DNA of 64,000 bases from RPRB01 sp035501615 (GCA_035501615.1 DATJVY010000062.1:1-64000); one strand, 5' to 3'; shown: positions 46,281 through 55,177, numbered from the stretch's first letter. Translations and numbers: made by a program. Notes: generated from the sequence alone by a model not told the origin.

Positions 46281-47350
46281 CGCCTCTCCTCCACCCGGTC
46301 GCCGTCCACGAGACCCTCCGCTCCCGCGACCGCCACCCTCTCGCCGCCCGAGAGGCCGGAGGAGATCTCCAACTTCCCCCTCCACTCGCGGCCCGAGCGC
46401 ACCAGCCGGAGCCGGGCGATGCCGGAATCGACGACGAACACGGTCTCGAGCTGTCCGTGGTGAACGACCGCCTCGGAGGGAACGACGACCGCCGGCGCCA
46501 GGCCGCTGGTCAGGAGCGCCCGTCCGAACTGGCCCGAGCGGAGCCCGGGCGTGTCGGGGAGATCGATCTTGAAGAGGCGCGTCCTGCTCGACGCATCGGC
46601 GGCCGGCTGGATCTCGGCGAGGCGGCCCTCGAGGTCGCGGTCGATGCCCTCCACCCTGACCGGGATCAAGTCGCCGACCGCCAGGAGCTCGCCGTCGGTC
46701 TCCGGAACCTGCGCCTCGAGCCGGAGCGCCGAGCGGGCCTCGAGGACGAGGAGCGGCTGCCCGGGCAGGGCCGTGTCCCCGACGTTCGTGAGCTTGGAGG
46801 TGATCACCCCGGCGAACGGCGCCCGGAGGACCCTGCGGTCGGCGATGGAGCTCGCCTCGGCCTGCCTCGCCCGGGCGACGTTCCACTGCGACAGCGCGGC
46901 CTCGTACTCCGCCACGGAGACGGCCCCCTGACCCACGAGGCTCGTGGCGCGGGCACGGTCGCGCGCGGCCTGCTCGGACATCGCCCGGGTCTGATCGAGA
47001 CGCGCCTCGACCTCGCGGGCGGACAGCCGCACCAGGGCCTCGCCGGCCTGCACCGGGCTTCCGAGCCCGACGCGCACCTCGGCGACCGTGCCGCTGATGA
47101 GGGGAGCGATGGTCGCGCTCCGAGTCGCCCGGACGGTGCCCACGACCTCGGTCAGGACCGGTCGCGCGGTCCGGTCGGCCTGCTCGATGCGGACCACCTT
47201 GGGCGCGGCGTCCCGTCGCGGCCGCGGCGGAGACTCACCGGCACACGCCGAGAGCACCGCCAGCAGCGAAAGCACGCCCGGAAGGAGGGCGGGAAGGGGG
47301 CGGAACCAGCGTGAGGTCCTGCGCGTCGGGTCGGCGAGTGCGGGGTCCAT
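46277..47350 (-). CDS. RND efflux membrane-fusion protein
   Basis: A 357-residue periplasmic adaptor lipoprotein (HlyD family). The signal MDPALADPTRRTSRWFRPLPALLPGVLSLLAVLSAC ends in a lipobox Cys. The half-lipoyl segments are VRATRSATIAPLISGTVAEVRVGLGSPVQAGEALVRL and DRRVLRAPFAGVITSKLTNVGDTALPGQPLLVL, which flank a coiled-coil hairpin (about 115-170). It links the pump to an outer-membrane channel. Start at 47350 is chosen by the signal; longer frames lack one. First gene of the operon with the RND permease. Confidence 0.88.
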   Translation of the reverse strand: MDPALADPTRRTSRWFRPLPALLPGVLSLLAVLSACAGESPPRPRRDAAPKVVRIEQADRTARPVLTEVVGTVRATRSATIAPLISGTVAEVRVGLGSPVQAGEALVRLSAREVEARLDQTRAMSEQAARDRARATSLVGQGAVSVAEYEAALSQWNVARARQAEASSIADRRVLRAPFAGVITSKLTNVGDTALPGQPLLVLEARSALRLEAQVPETDGELLAVGDLIPVRVEGIDRDLEGRLAEIQPAADASSRTRLFKIDLPDTPGLRSGQFGRALLTSGLAPAVVVPSEAVVHHGQLETVFVVDSGIARLRLVRSGREWRGKLEISSGLSGGERVAVAGAEGLVDGDRVEERR

Positions 47351-47569
47351 GTCCCGGCTGCCCGAGGCAGGGGGCGTGCCGGGAGCAGCCGGAGACCGAG
47401 ATCGCCTGTTTTCGGCCGGATGCGCCCGCCGGAGCCGTCGCGAATTCTCGCGACCTCGCGAGAACTCGCGCCGGGGCGGGTCGCTAGGGGCCGACGTCGA
47501 AGAGGGCGGCGAGGATGACGGTGTCGCCCGCGGGGAGGCAGTTGACGTGCGCGGTGGGCGAGCGGCAGG

Positions 47570-47926
47570 AGCCACGTGGTGTTCATCACCGCCTACGACG
47601 AGCACGCGGTGCCGGCGTTCGAGGAGGGCGCCGTCGACTTCCTTCTGAAGCCACTGTCGGTCGAGCGGCTGCGCCGGACGGTGGCCCGTCTCCGGGCGCG
47701 CATCGCTGAAGCGCCGGCGGTGCTCGAGCCGCTCCTCGCGGGGCTACGCGAGGCGCTGGAGAGGCCACCGACGCTGCGGTGGATCAGCGTGCTCGAGGGA
47801 CGCGAGCTGCGCGCCATCCTCAGCGTGCGCCGGTCGGCCGGAGGGGCGATGGAGATCGTCCTCCGCGATCATCCGGACCGCATCCCGGTGAGCCAGCCGT
47901 ACGCCCACCGGTTCCGGCAGATGTAG
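47570..47926 (+). pseudogene. Remnant of a LytTR response regulator, truncated at both ends of its domains
   Basis: The frame reads VVFITAYDEHAVPAFEEGAVDFLLKPLSVERL, which is the end of a receiver domain (after the phosphoacceptor region, with the K-P motif). It then has a linker and LEGRELRAILSVRRSAGGAMEIVLRDH, ending VSQPYAHRFRQM, as in LytTR DNA-binding domains. The first ~70 receiver residues are missing, and about 45-50 residues of the LytTR core between LEGREL and RAILSVRR are gone, the two ends being fused in frame. Such a protein cannot receive phosphate or bind DNA normally. An AGGAG four bases before GTG 47576 could still allow translation. A decayed gene is the best reading. Confidence 0.72.
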
Positions 47927-48128
47927 AGCCGCCGGGTTGCGGCCTCGCCCGGGTCGGAGCAGGCGGGCGACCACGGACCCTGCGCCCCCGGTCCATTGCC
48001 CTCGAGCGTCGGGGCCCTCGTCGCGCGGATTCTGCGCGCTCCCCCGGGTGGAATCCGCCTGATCCCGCCGGGCGCGCCGCGGCACAGGGATTGAAGGAGC
48101 CACGGTGCTCCCCCGGGGAGGCTACGAC

Positions 48129-48620
48129 ATGGTGGACACGGCTCCGGCCGTGAAGGAGGTCAAGGACAACCGCGCCAAGCTCTTCGAGCGCGCGATGTCG
48201 CGGCAAGGCTATGCCGCCGACGCGCTGATCGAGGTGCTGCACACCGCGCAGGAGCTCTTCGGCTTCCTCTCGATGGACCGGCTCCGCGAGGTGGCGCGCA
48301 AGCTCCGGCTGCCGCCCTCGCGCGTGCTCGGGGTGGCGACCTTCTACAACTTCTTCTCGCTCCAGCCGAAGGCGGAGCACACCGCGCTGGTCTGCACCGG
48401 AACGGCCTGCTACGTGGCCGGCGCCCGCGCGCTGCTCGACCTCGCCCGGCACCGGTGCCAGGCGGCCGTCGCCCGCGGAGAGCCCGGGAAGCTCGGCATC
48501 CAGCAGGCACGCTGCATCGGCTCGTGCGGGCTCGCGCCGGTGGTGGTGCTCGACGGACGCATCCTGCCCAAGGTGTCCGCCACGGCGCTGGAGGCCCAGC
48601 TCGAACAGGTGGGGGCCTGA
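48129..48620 (+). CDS. hoxE: Bidirectional [NiFe] hydrogenase diaphorase subunit HoxE
   Basis: A 163-residue NuoE-like [2Fe-2S] subunit of the diaphorase arm. Cluster Cys are C89, C94, C129 and C133 (CTGTAC and CIGSCG). It passes electrons between the hydrogenase and the NAD(P)-binding HoxF. Two good starts exist: ATG 48129 with GGGGAGG 7 bases upstream (chosen), and GTG 48105 with AAGGAG 5 bases upstream, which would add 8 residues. It begins the operon hoxE-F-U-Y-H-W. The 202-base upstream gap, next to the LytTR remnant, must hold the promoter. Confidence 0.9.
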   Translation: MVDTAPAVKEVKDNRAKLFERAMSRQGYAADALIEVLHTAQELFGFLSMDRLREVARKLRLPPSRVLGVATFYNFFSLQPKAEHTALVCTGTACYVAGARALLDLARHRCQAAVARGEPGKLGIQQARCIGSCGLAPVVVLDGRILPKVSATALEAQLEQVGA

Positions 48621-48622
48621 CG

Positions 48623-50233
48623 ATGGCGCTCACCCCGGACGAGCTCACCGAGCGTGCGGAGGCGGAGCGGGAGCGCACGGGAGCGTTCCGGGAGCGGCTC
48701 CACGTCTGCACGGCCGCCAGCTGCCAGGCCATCGGGAGCGACCCGCTCCGGGCCGCCCTGCAGGCGCGCGCCAAGTCGTCCGGGGGCGCGGTGGAGGTGG
48801 CCGGGACCGGCTGCATGGGCCTTTGCAGCAAGGGCCCACTGGTCCGGCGCCAGAGCGACGGCGCATTGTTCCTCGAGGTCGAGACCGGGGACGTCCCGGC
48901 ACTGGTCGAGGGCGCGCCATCGGCATCCCTCGATGCGCGACGGGTGAGCTTCGAGGCCCATCCCTTCTTCGCCGGCCAGCTCCGCGTCGTGCTGGAGAAC
49001 GCCGGGCGGGTCGACCCGGAGCGGATCGACTCGTACCTCGCCGCCGGCGGGTACGGGGCGCTGGCGAAGGTGCTCGCCCAGATGAAGCCCACCGAGGTGG
49101 TGGCCGAGGTGACGCGGTCCGGTCTCCGCGGGCGCGGCGGTGCCGGCTACCCCACCGGGGTGAAGTGGCAGCTGGTGGCCAAGCAGCAGGCGGACACCAA
49201 GTACGTCGTGTGCAACGCGGACGAGGGTGACCCTGGCGCCTTCATGGACCGGAGCGTGCTCGAGGGCGACCCGCACCGGGTGCTGGAGGGGATGGCCATC
49301 GCCGCCTACGGGGTGGGCGCCCGGCTCGGATACATCTACGTCCGCGGCGAGTACGGGCTGGCCATCGCCCGGCTCCAGACCGCCATCAAGCAGGCAGAGA
49401 AGGAAGGCCTTCTCGGCTCCCGCATCCTCGACACCCACTTCGACTTCTCGGTGCAGATCCGCATCGGGGCCGGGGCCTTCGTCTGCGGAGAGGAGACCGC
49501 GCTCATCGCGAGCATCGAGGGCAAGCGTGGCGAGCCGCGTCCCCGGCCGCCGTACCCGCCGGAGAAGGGCCTGGGGGGAAAGCCGACGCTGATCAACAAC
49601 GTCGAGACCTTCGCCAACGTGCCGCCCATCCTGGTCCGGGGCGGCGACTGGTTCGCTGGCATCGGCACCGAGAAGTCGAAGGGCACCAAGGTCTTCGCCG
49701 TCGCCGGGAAGACCGCCCTCACCGGGCTCATCGAGGTCCCGATGGGCACTCCGGTCCGCCGCATCGTGGAGATGGCCGGCGGCGTCGCGGGCGGGGGGCG
49801 AGTGAAGGCCATCCAGACCGGAGGTCCATCGGGTGGCTGCATTCCCGAGCGCCTGCTCGACGTCCCGGTCGACTACGAGTCGCTGGTCGCGGTCGGTTCG
49901 ATGATGGGCTCCGGCGGGCTGATCGTCATGGACCAGGACACGTCGATGGTCGACGTGGCCCGCTACTTCATGGAGTTCTGCCGCGACGAGTCCTGCGGCA
50001 AGTGCGTGCCCTGTCGCGCCGGCACGGTGCAGATGCACCTCTTGCTCCAGAAGTTCTGCGACGGCGAGGCGACGCGGCAAGACCTCGCGCTGCTCGAATC
50101 GCTCGCCGATCTGCTCCGCAACACCAGCCTCTGCGGCCTCGGCCAGAGCGCTCCCACTCCAGTGATGACCGCCCTTCGCTATTTCCCCGAGGAATTCGCC
50201 GCCCGGATGCGGAAGGAGCCGGCTGGGCCATGA
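48623..50233 (+). CDS. hoxF: Hydrogenase diaphorase subunit HoxF, NAD- and FMN-binding
   Basis: A 536-residue NuoF-like protein with an added N-terminal thioredoxin-like [2Fe-2S] domain (C29, C34, C64, C68). The FMN/NAD region has GLRGRGGAGYPTGVKW and CNADEGDPGAFMDR. The C-terminal [4Fe-4S] site is CGKCVPC (458-464) with C504. It oxidises or reduces NAD(H) at the distal end of the complex. Starts 2 bases after hoxE stop; the hoxU ATG overlaps its stop (ATGA). Length and order match HoxF of group 3d hydrogenases. Confidence 0.94.
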   Translation: MALTPDELTERAEAERERTGAFRERLHVCTAASCQAIGSDPLRAALQARAKSSGGAVEVAGTGCMGLCSKGPLVRRQSDGALFLEVETGDVPALVEGAPSASLDARRVSFEAHPFFAGQLRVVLENAGRVDPERIDSYLAAGGYGALAKVLAQMKPTEVVAEVTRSGLRGRGGAGYPTGVKWQLVAKQQADTKYVVCNADEGDPGAFMDRSVLEGDPHRVLEGMAIAAYGVGARLGYIYVRGEYGLAIARLQTAIKQAEKEGLLGSRILDTHFDFSVQIRIGAGAFVCGEETALIASIEGKRGEPRPRPPYPPEKGLGGKPTLINNVETFANVPPILVRGGDWFAGIGTEKSKGTKVFAVAGKTALTGLIEVPMGTPVRRIVEMAGGVAGGGRVKAIQTGGPSGGCIPERLLDVPVDYESLVAVGSMMGSGGLIVMDQDTSMVDVARYFMEFCRDESCGKCVPCRAGTVQMHLLLQKFCDGEATRQDLALLESLADLLRNTSLCGLGQSAPTPVMTALRYFPEEFAARMRKEPAGP

Positions 50234-50949
50234 CCGTCAAGACGCTCACCATCGACGGGCGGATGCTCACCGGCGTATCGGGGCAGAGCATCTTCACCGT
50301 CGCCTGGCACAACGACATCAAGATTCCCCGGCTCTGCCACCTCGGCGGGGTGAGCGACGTGGGCGCCTGCCGACTGTGCCTGGTGGAGGTGGAGGGCCGG
50401 CCCCGGCTGCAGACCGCCTGCATGACCGAGGTGGAGGAGGGGATGGTCGTCCAGACCGACACTCCCCGGCTGCGTGAGTACCGCAAGCTCCTGCTGGAGC
50501 TGCTCCTGGCCGAGGGGAACCACGTCTGCGCGGTGTGCGTCTCCAACGGGCACTGCGAGCTGCAGCAGATGGCGGCCGAGGTCGGCGTCGACCACGTGCG
50601 CGTGGCCTACCGCAACCCGCGACGCCCGGTGGACCTGTCGCACGAGCGCTTCGGGCTGGACCTCAACCGCTGCATCCACTGCACCCGCTGCGTCCGCACC
50701 TGCGACGAGGTGGAGGGAGCGCACGTCTGGGACATGGCCGGCCGGGGAGAGAAGCTGCACCTGGTCTCCGATCTGGCCACCCCCTGGGGCGACTCCGAGG
50801 CTTGCACCGACTGCGGGAAGTGCGTCCAGGTCTGCCCGACCGGCGCGCTCTTCGTGAAGGGTGCCGGCGTGGGCCAGATGACCAAGGACCGGAGGTTCCT
50901 CAAGTACATCGTCTACGGCCGCGAGCGGAAGCAGTGGAGCGTGCCATGA
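50230..50949 (+). CDS. hoxU: Hydrogenase diaphorase subunit HoxU
   Basis: A 239-residue NuoG-like iron-sulfur subunit that carries electrons between HoxF and HoxY. N-terminal [2Fe-2S] Cys: C36, C47, C50, C64. His/Cys-coordinated [4Fe-4S]: H98, C100, C103, C109 region. Two ferredoxin-type [4Fe-4S] clusters: C148/C151/C154/C158 and C192/C195/C198/C202. All ligands are present. The ATG overlaps the hoxF stop, and its own stop overlaps the hoxY start, showing tight coupling. Confidence 0.94.
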   Translation: MTVKTLTIDGRMLTGVSGQSIFTVAWHNDIKIPRLCHLGGVSDVGACRLCLVEVEGRPRLQTACMTEVEEGMVVQTDTPRLREYRKLLLELLLAEGNHVCAVCVSNGHCELQQMAAEVGVDHVRVAYRNPRRPVDLSHERFGLDLNRCIHCTRCVRTCDEVEGAHVWDMAGRGEKLHLVSDLATPWGDSEACTDCGKCVQVCPTGALFVKGAGVGQMTKDRRFLKYIVYGRERKQWSVP

Positions 50950-51482
50950 GCGAGAAGCTGAAGCTGGCCACGGTGTGGCTCGGTGGCTGCTCGGGCTGCC
51001 ACATGTCGTTCCTCGATCTCGACGAGCGCCTGCTCGAGCTTGCGGCCAGGGTGGACCTCGTCTTCTCGCCGCTGGTCGATACCAAGACCCCGGACTTCCC
51101 TCCGGTGGACGTCACCCTCGTGGAGGGAGCGGTGGCGAACGAGGAGCACGTGGAGATGCTCCGCCTGGTGCGTGAGCGCTCGAAGGTGCTGGTGGCCTTC
51201 GGAGACTGCGCGGTCACCGGCAACGTGTCCGCGCTGCGCAACGCCTGGCCGGTGCAGGAGGTTCTCGACCGGGCGTACCGCGAGACACCCACGGTGGTGC
51301 GCGGCGTTCCCTCGGGCGCCGGGGTGATGCCGAGGCTGCTCCCGGGGGTGAAGCCGCTGCACCAGGTGGTGAAGGTGGACCTATGGCTCCAGGGCTGCCC
51401 CCCGGGGTCAGACCGGATCTGGGAGACGCTGACCGCCCTCCTCGAGGGGCGCGCTCCGCAGCTGGAGCGAAGGTTCGGGTGA
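50946..51482 (+). CDS. hoxY: [NiFe] hydrogenase small subunit HoxY
   Basis: A 178-residue small subunit holding the single proximal [4Fe-4S] cluster, with C15 and C18 (GGCSGCHMSF), C88 (FGDCAVTGN) and C151 (LQGCPPGSD). It passes electrons from the Ni-Fe site to HoxU. No twin-arginine signal is present, so the enzyme stays in the cytoplasm. The start overlaps the hoxU stop by four bases, and the hoxH start follows two bases after its stop. Confidence 0.94.
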   Translation: MSEKLKLATVWLGGCSGCHMSFLDLDERLLELAARVDLVFSPLVDTKTPDFPPVDVTLVEGAVANEEHVEMLRLVRERSKVLVAFGDCAVTGNVSALRNAWPVQEVLDRAYRETPTVVRGVPSGAGVMPRLLPGVKPLHQVVKVDLWLQGCPPGSDRIWETLTALLEGRAPQLERRFG

Positions 51483-51484
51483 GA

Positions 51485-52909
51485 ATGTCCAGGACCCTCC
51501 TCATCGACCCGGTCACCCGAATCGAGGGGCACGCCCGGATCACCATCGAGGTGGACGCCGGCGGGAACGTCAGCGACGCGCGGCTCCACGTCGTCGAGTT
51601 CCGGGGCTTCGAGAAGATCTGCGAGGGGCGCCCTCTGGAGGAGATGCCCGGGCTGATGGCCCGGGTGTGCGGCATCTGCCCCGTATCGCACGCGCTCGCC
51701 GCGTCGAAGGCAGGTGACCGCATCCTCGGAGTGGACGTGCCGGTGGCGGCGGTGAAGCAGCGGCAGCTCGCCACCTGGGCCCAGGTGCTGCAGTCGCACG
51801 CGCTCTCCTTCTTCCACCTCTCGAGCCCGGATCTGCTCGTGGGAATGGATGCCGACCCGGCGAGGCGAAACGTCTTCGCCATGGCCGGCAGCGAGGTGGA
51901 CTTCGTCCGCCGAGGCATTCGCCTGCGCCAGTTCGGTCAGCGCACCATCGAGCTGGTGGGCGGGCGGAAGGTGCACCCCGGCTGGTCGGTCCCGGGCGGT
52001 GTCACCGAGCCGGTGGCCCGGAGCGCCGTCGAGGAGTTGCTCCCCTGGATCCCCGAGCTGTACGAATCCATGCGCCTGGCGCTCGAGCGGCTGAAGCGGA
52101 CGTTCGAGCCGCTCCGGGCGGAGATCGCCGGGCTCGGCGACTTTCCGTCGCTGTTCCTCGGGCTCGTCGACGCCGAGGGAAACCTCGAGTTTTACGACGG
52201 CAGCCTCCGGCTGGTGGACGCCACCGGCGCGGTGGTCGCCGAGGGCCTCGACCCGCGCCAGTACCGGACCTACCTCGGCGAGGTGTCCGAGCCGGACACC
52301 TTCGTGAAGCCCACCTTCTACGCGCCGCTGGGCGAGGAGAAGGGCATGTACCGGGTCGGGCCGCTCGCGCGGCTCAATGTGGTGAAGGCGACCGGGACGC
52401 CGCGGGCCGATGCCGAGCTGGTCAACTTCCGCTGGCTGGGCAAGCAGGGGGTGGTGACGCAGTCGTTCCACTTCCACTACGCGCGGCTCATCGAGATGCT
52501 CCACTGCGTCGAGCGCATCGAGCAGGCGCTCCAGGAGCCGGAGCTGCAGTGGACGCGGGTTCGGAGCTGGGCACGACCGAACCACACCACCGGCGTGGGC
52601 TGCTGCGAGGCCCCGCGGGGGACGCTCTTCCACGACTACGAGGTCGACCTCGCTGGCCAGGTGAGGAAGGCCAACCTCCTCATCGCCACACAGCAGAACG
52701 GTGGGGCGATGCAGCGAGCGGTGAAGCAAGCTGCGCAGCGTTTCGTGGAGCCCGCCGTGCTCACCGAGGGGATGCTCAACCGTGTCGAGGCGGCCATCCG
52801 CTGCTTCGATCCCTGCCTGTCCTGCTCCACCCAGGCCCTGGGGCAGATGGCGATGGTGGTCGAGGTGCGTGGCCCAGGGGGCGAGCTGCTCGCCCGGAAG
52901 GAGCGTTGA
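51485..52909 (+). CDS. hoxH: [NiFe] hydrogenase large subunit HoxH, with Gln at the C-terminal His position
   Basis: A 474-residue catalytic subunit. The first Ni-Fe ligand pair is C62/C65 (RVCGICPVSH). The C-terminal pair is C444/C447 in DPCLSCSTQALG. In other HoxH this reads DPCLSCATHA; the conserved His, where HoxW-type proteases cut and which helps bind the Mg/Fe site, is Gln450 here (codon CAG at 52832-52834). A 24-residue tail after it equals the usual removed peptide. All else is normal, so the gene is probably active. ATG 51485 lies two bases after hoxY. HoxW follows directly. Confidence 0.94.
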   Translation: MSRTLLIDPVTRIEGHARITIEVDAGGNVSDARLHVVEFRGFEKICEGRPLEEMPGLMARVCGICPVSHALAASKAGDRILGVDVPVAAVKQRQLATWAQVLQSHALSFFHLSSPDLLVGMDADPARRNVFAMAGSEVDFVRRGIRLRQFGQRTIELVGGRKVHPGWSVPGGVTEPVARSAVEELLPWIPELYESMRLALERLKRTFEPLRAEIAGLGDFPSLFLGLVDAEGNLEFYDGSLRLVDATGAVVAEGLDPRQYRTYLGEVSEPDTFVKPTFYAPLGEEKGMYRVGPLARLNVVKATGTPRADAELVNFRWLGKQGVVTQSFHFHYARLIEMLHCVERIEQALQEPELQWTRVRSWARPNHTTGVGCCEAPRGTLFHDYEVDLAGQVRKANLLIATQQNGGAMQRAVKQAAQRFVEPAVLTEGMLNRVEAAIRCFDPCLSCSTQALGQMAMVVEVRGPGGELLARKER

Positions 52910-52910
52910 G

Positions 52911-53336
52911 GTGAGCACCCTCGTGGTCGGCATCGGGAATACCCTGCTCGGGGACGACGGGGCCGGCCCCTTCGTCGTCGAGCTGCTGTGGGCGGAAGGG
53001 GCCAGGGGGCTGGAGCTCCGGGCGGCGCACACGCTTCTCCCCGAGCTGGCCGGAGAGATGCCGGGCCACACGGCGGTGGTGTTCGTCGACGCCGACCGGA
53101 AGGCCAGGGAGATCAGCTTCCGTCCGATCGCTCCGGCCGATGGCTCCGGCCTCCACCGCTTCGCGCCCGCTCAGGTGGTCGAGATGGCGCGTGGGCTCGG
53201 ATTCGAGGGAGAGGCGTGGATCTGCAGCGTGCCGGTGCAGTCGACGGAGCCGGGAGAGACGCTCTCCCCGGAGGCGGAGCTGGCTGCGGTTCGCACGGCC
53301 TCGCTGCTGCTGGCCCGTCTCGGCAGCCCGGGCTGA
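52911..53336 (+). CDS. hoxW: Hydrogenase maturation endopeptidase HoxW
   Basis: A 141-residue HycI/HoxW-type protease that removes the C-terminal peptide of HoxH after Ni insertion. The opening VGIGNTLLGDDGAGP has the Ni-sensing acidic residue (D15/D16). A second Asp lies in FVDADRK (about 60-62), and a His follows near 82. The start is GTG at 52911, immediately after the hoxH stop, so the pair is coupled. Given the Gln variant in HoxH, this protease must accept an unusual cut site or is itself adapted to it. Confidence 0.85.
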   Translation: MSTLVVGIGNTLLGDDGAGPFVVELLWAEGARGLELRAAHTLLPELAGEMPGHTAVVFVDADRKAREISFRPIAPADGSGLHRFAPAQVVEMARGLGFEGEAWICSVPVQSTEPGETLSPEAELAAVRTASLLLARLGSPG

Positions 53337-53362
53337 GGCAGCGGCCTCCGGCCGGGCCCGGG

Positions 53363-54406
53363 TCAGTACAGGACGGTCCGCTGCGGTGGCGGGTCGTTCC
53401 CCGCCGCGGAGGAGGCGGTGGCCAGGCCCGCGCGCGCGTGCGGCGGCGTGGCTCCCGGCGGTAGCTCCACCTCTCCGCGGTTCCCGAAGATGCGGGCGCC
53501 GGCCAGATTCCCGTTCCCGCCCTGTGCGTCGGCGTCGACCCGGAGTACGGCCTCCGAGTGGCGGCCGTCGTTGAACAGCACGTCGGTCTTCACCGAGGTG
53601 GAGACGACCACGTTGGCACAGCAGTGGTCGCTCACCTCCACGCCGAGGCCCTCCGCCTGCGCGGACGGGTTGTGGGGAATCGCGAAGTCGTTCGCGACCA
53701 CGCTCGCGCGCTTCTGACCCAGCACGAACACGCCGGTCATCGGGAACTCGTCCAGGCCGTCGGGGATGTCTCCCTGCACGTGGTTGAAGGCTGCCAGGTT
53801 CCCCTCCGGCCGCCGGTCCAGAACCAGCCGCTGCTGGAAGACGATGCCATCGCCGCCTGCGCAGCCGCCGTCGCAGGTGAGCGCGGTCAGATGGGTGATC
53901 CGGTTGAACAGCACGCTCCAGCCGCCGCCGTCGGTGTTGGTCACTCCCTGGAACGTCCCCTCGAAGTCGTTGTCCACCACGCGCACGTGGTCGGCGGAGC
54001 GGGCGAGGATCGCCGCGCCGATGGGGGTGAGGTTCGCGTTGGAGACCCCGCGGCCGTCGAAGCGGAATCCGCGGATGGAGCTGCCCGAGGCGCGCGCGTC
54101 GGGCAGGAAGAAGCCGACACGGTACACTCCCACCGCCGGGGCGTCGCACCCGATGATGGTCGCGCCCTGGCGCCCCACGAGCTCCACCCGCTTGGTGAGG
54201 GTCGCGCCGCAGAACTGCCCGCCGGTCACGACGATGCGATCGCCGTCGCTCGCCGCGTCCACCGCTGCCTGGATCGTCGGCTGATCCCGAGGGACGCGGA
54301 TGAGGTGCCCGTCCTCGTCGTGGTCCCGATGCTCGCCCGCGAAAGCATCGCCAGCGATTCCGAGGAACGCCACGAGTCCCCAGTTCCAGACGGCATGCTT
54401 GGACAT
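53363..54406 (-). CDS. Exported right-handed parallel beta-helix protein
   Basis: A 347-residue secreted protein. Signal MSKHAVWNWGLVAFLGIAGDAFA is followed by PTIQAAVDAASDGDRIVVTGGQF, the usual cap and first coil of pectate-lyase-like helices. Repeated coils are SIRGFRFDG, VRVVDNDFEGTFQGVTN and ASVVANDFAIPHNPSAQAEG. Paired Cys are in CDGGC and CCANV. A good GGGAGGG site precedes ATG 54406. It is convergent with the hydrogenase operon, 26 bases after hoxW. It is of the same broad class as the protein at 33.7-35.0 kb but not paired with a cytochrome. Function unknown. Confidence 0.8.
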   Translation of the reverse strand: MSKHAVWNWGLVAFLGIAGDAFAGEHRDHDEDGHLIRVPRDQPTIQAAVDAASDGDRIVVTGGQFCGATLTKRVELVGRQGATIIGCDAPAVGVYRVGFFLPDARASGSSIRGFRFDGRGVSNANLTPIGAAILARSADHVRVVDNDFEGTFQGVTNTDGGGWSVLFNRITHLTALTCDGGCAGGDGIVFQQRLVLDRRPEGNLAAFNHVQGDIPDGLDEFPMTGVFVLGQKRASVVANDFAIPHNPSAQAEGLGVEVSDHCCANVVVSTSVKTDVLFNDGRHSEAVLRVDADAQGGNGNLAGARIFGNRGEVELPPGATPPHARAGLATASSAAGNDPPPQRTVLY

Positions 54407-54899
54407 GGCGCTCCCTCCCGACGCGGGGGATCACCGCACAGCTCCCGCGTGGTGTCGAGCGAGCGCCCGGTGACGAGCAGCGACGCGCGCGAGGGGAGCG
54501 GACCACACTTCGGAATGGCTGTAGGACCTTCGTCCTGCTGGACTCGTCCCGCGGCCGGTGGACAGCTGACCCCATGACCGGATGGCGCGCGGCCCTTCCA
54601 CCGGCCCGGTGGCTCCGGGAGTACCGCGGTCGCCGAGCTGACCGCGCTGCTGGTCGCTGGTGGCTGCGATGTGCGTCGTCGCCTGGCTCCTCCGGCCGAC
54701 CGATCGCTCTCGATGATGGACGTGATCGACGAACTCCAGCGCGGTGGCCGATTCTGCAATCACGTCGTCCTGGTTGCCTGCTCGCCCCGCTCCCGGTAGC
54801 CGGGGCGCAGCGGCGGCGGGCGCCCTCACGACCAGGCCGAGGGAGGCTTGACTCGGTGCGGCTTGCCGCCCACTCCATCCCGGGGATACGGCCCGCACC
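54407..54899. other. 493-base intergenic region, no convincing gene
   Basis: The gap lies between the divergent beta-helix and antitoxin-like genes. No RNA gene or repeat was found. One plus-strand frame (about 54560-54800) has protein-like codon use (the stretch ALLVAGGCDVRRRLAPPADR, and MMDVIDELQRGGRF further on) but no start or ribosome site, and no family match; it may be a decayed gene piece. Other frames look random. Confidence 0.4.
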
Positions 54900-55127
54900 A
54901 TGCTGACCCGGGTTCCGGAAGCCGAGGCCACCCTGCGCTTCTCCGAGCTGCTGGAGCGGGCGAGGACCGGAGAGACCATCCTCGTCGAGCGGGACGGCGT
55001 GGCCGTGTGCCGGCTCGGTCCGCCCGGGCCGGCCTGCACGCTCGACGCCTTCACCCGGTTCCTGGAGGAGCTCCACTCCCAGGGCGGGGTCCGCGAGGTC
55101 ACGTACTCGCCGCAGCGGCTGGCCTGA
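54900..55127 (+). CDS. Phd/YefM-like antitoxin without a toxin partner
   Basis: A 75-residue protein. LRFSELLERARTGETILVERDGVAVCRLGPP (residues 12-42) is the Phd-type DNA-binding fold core: F/SELL, a GET(I/V) turn and a strand. The C-terminus (TLDAFTRFLEELHSQGG) is the toxin-binding part. No PIN, Doc or RelE-like toxin gene flanks it within the small spaces here, so it is either an orphan or a co-opted repressor. The ribosome site is weak. It is 50 bases upstream of the large lipoprotein. Confidence 0.6.
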   Translation: MLTRVPEAEATLRFSELLERARTGETILVERDGVAVCRLGPPGPACTLDAFTRFLEELHSQGGVREVTYSPQRLA

Positions 55128-55177
55128 GGCTGGCAAGGGGTCGCCCGTCCGCCGCAGTCTGGTAAGGAGCGACCCCC

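Noticed and set aside
48080..48096. Sigma-54-like sequence GGCAC-AGGGA-TTGAA upstream of hoxE
   Set aside because: The essential -12 GC is GA here, so it does not meet the consensus.
54560..54800. Possible short plus-strand gene containing MMDVIDELQRGGRF
   Set aside because: No start codon or ribosome site at its beginning, and no match to a known family; at most a decayed fragment.
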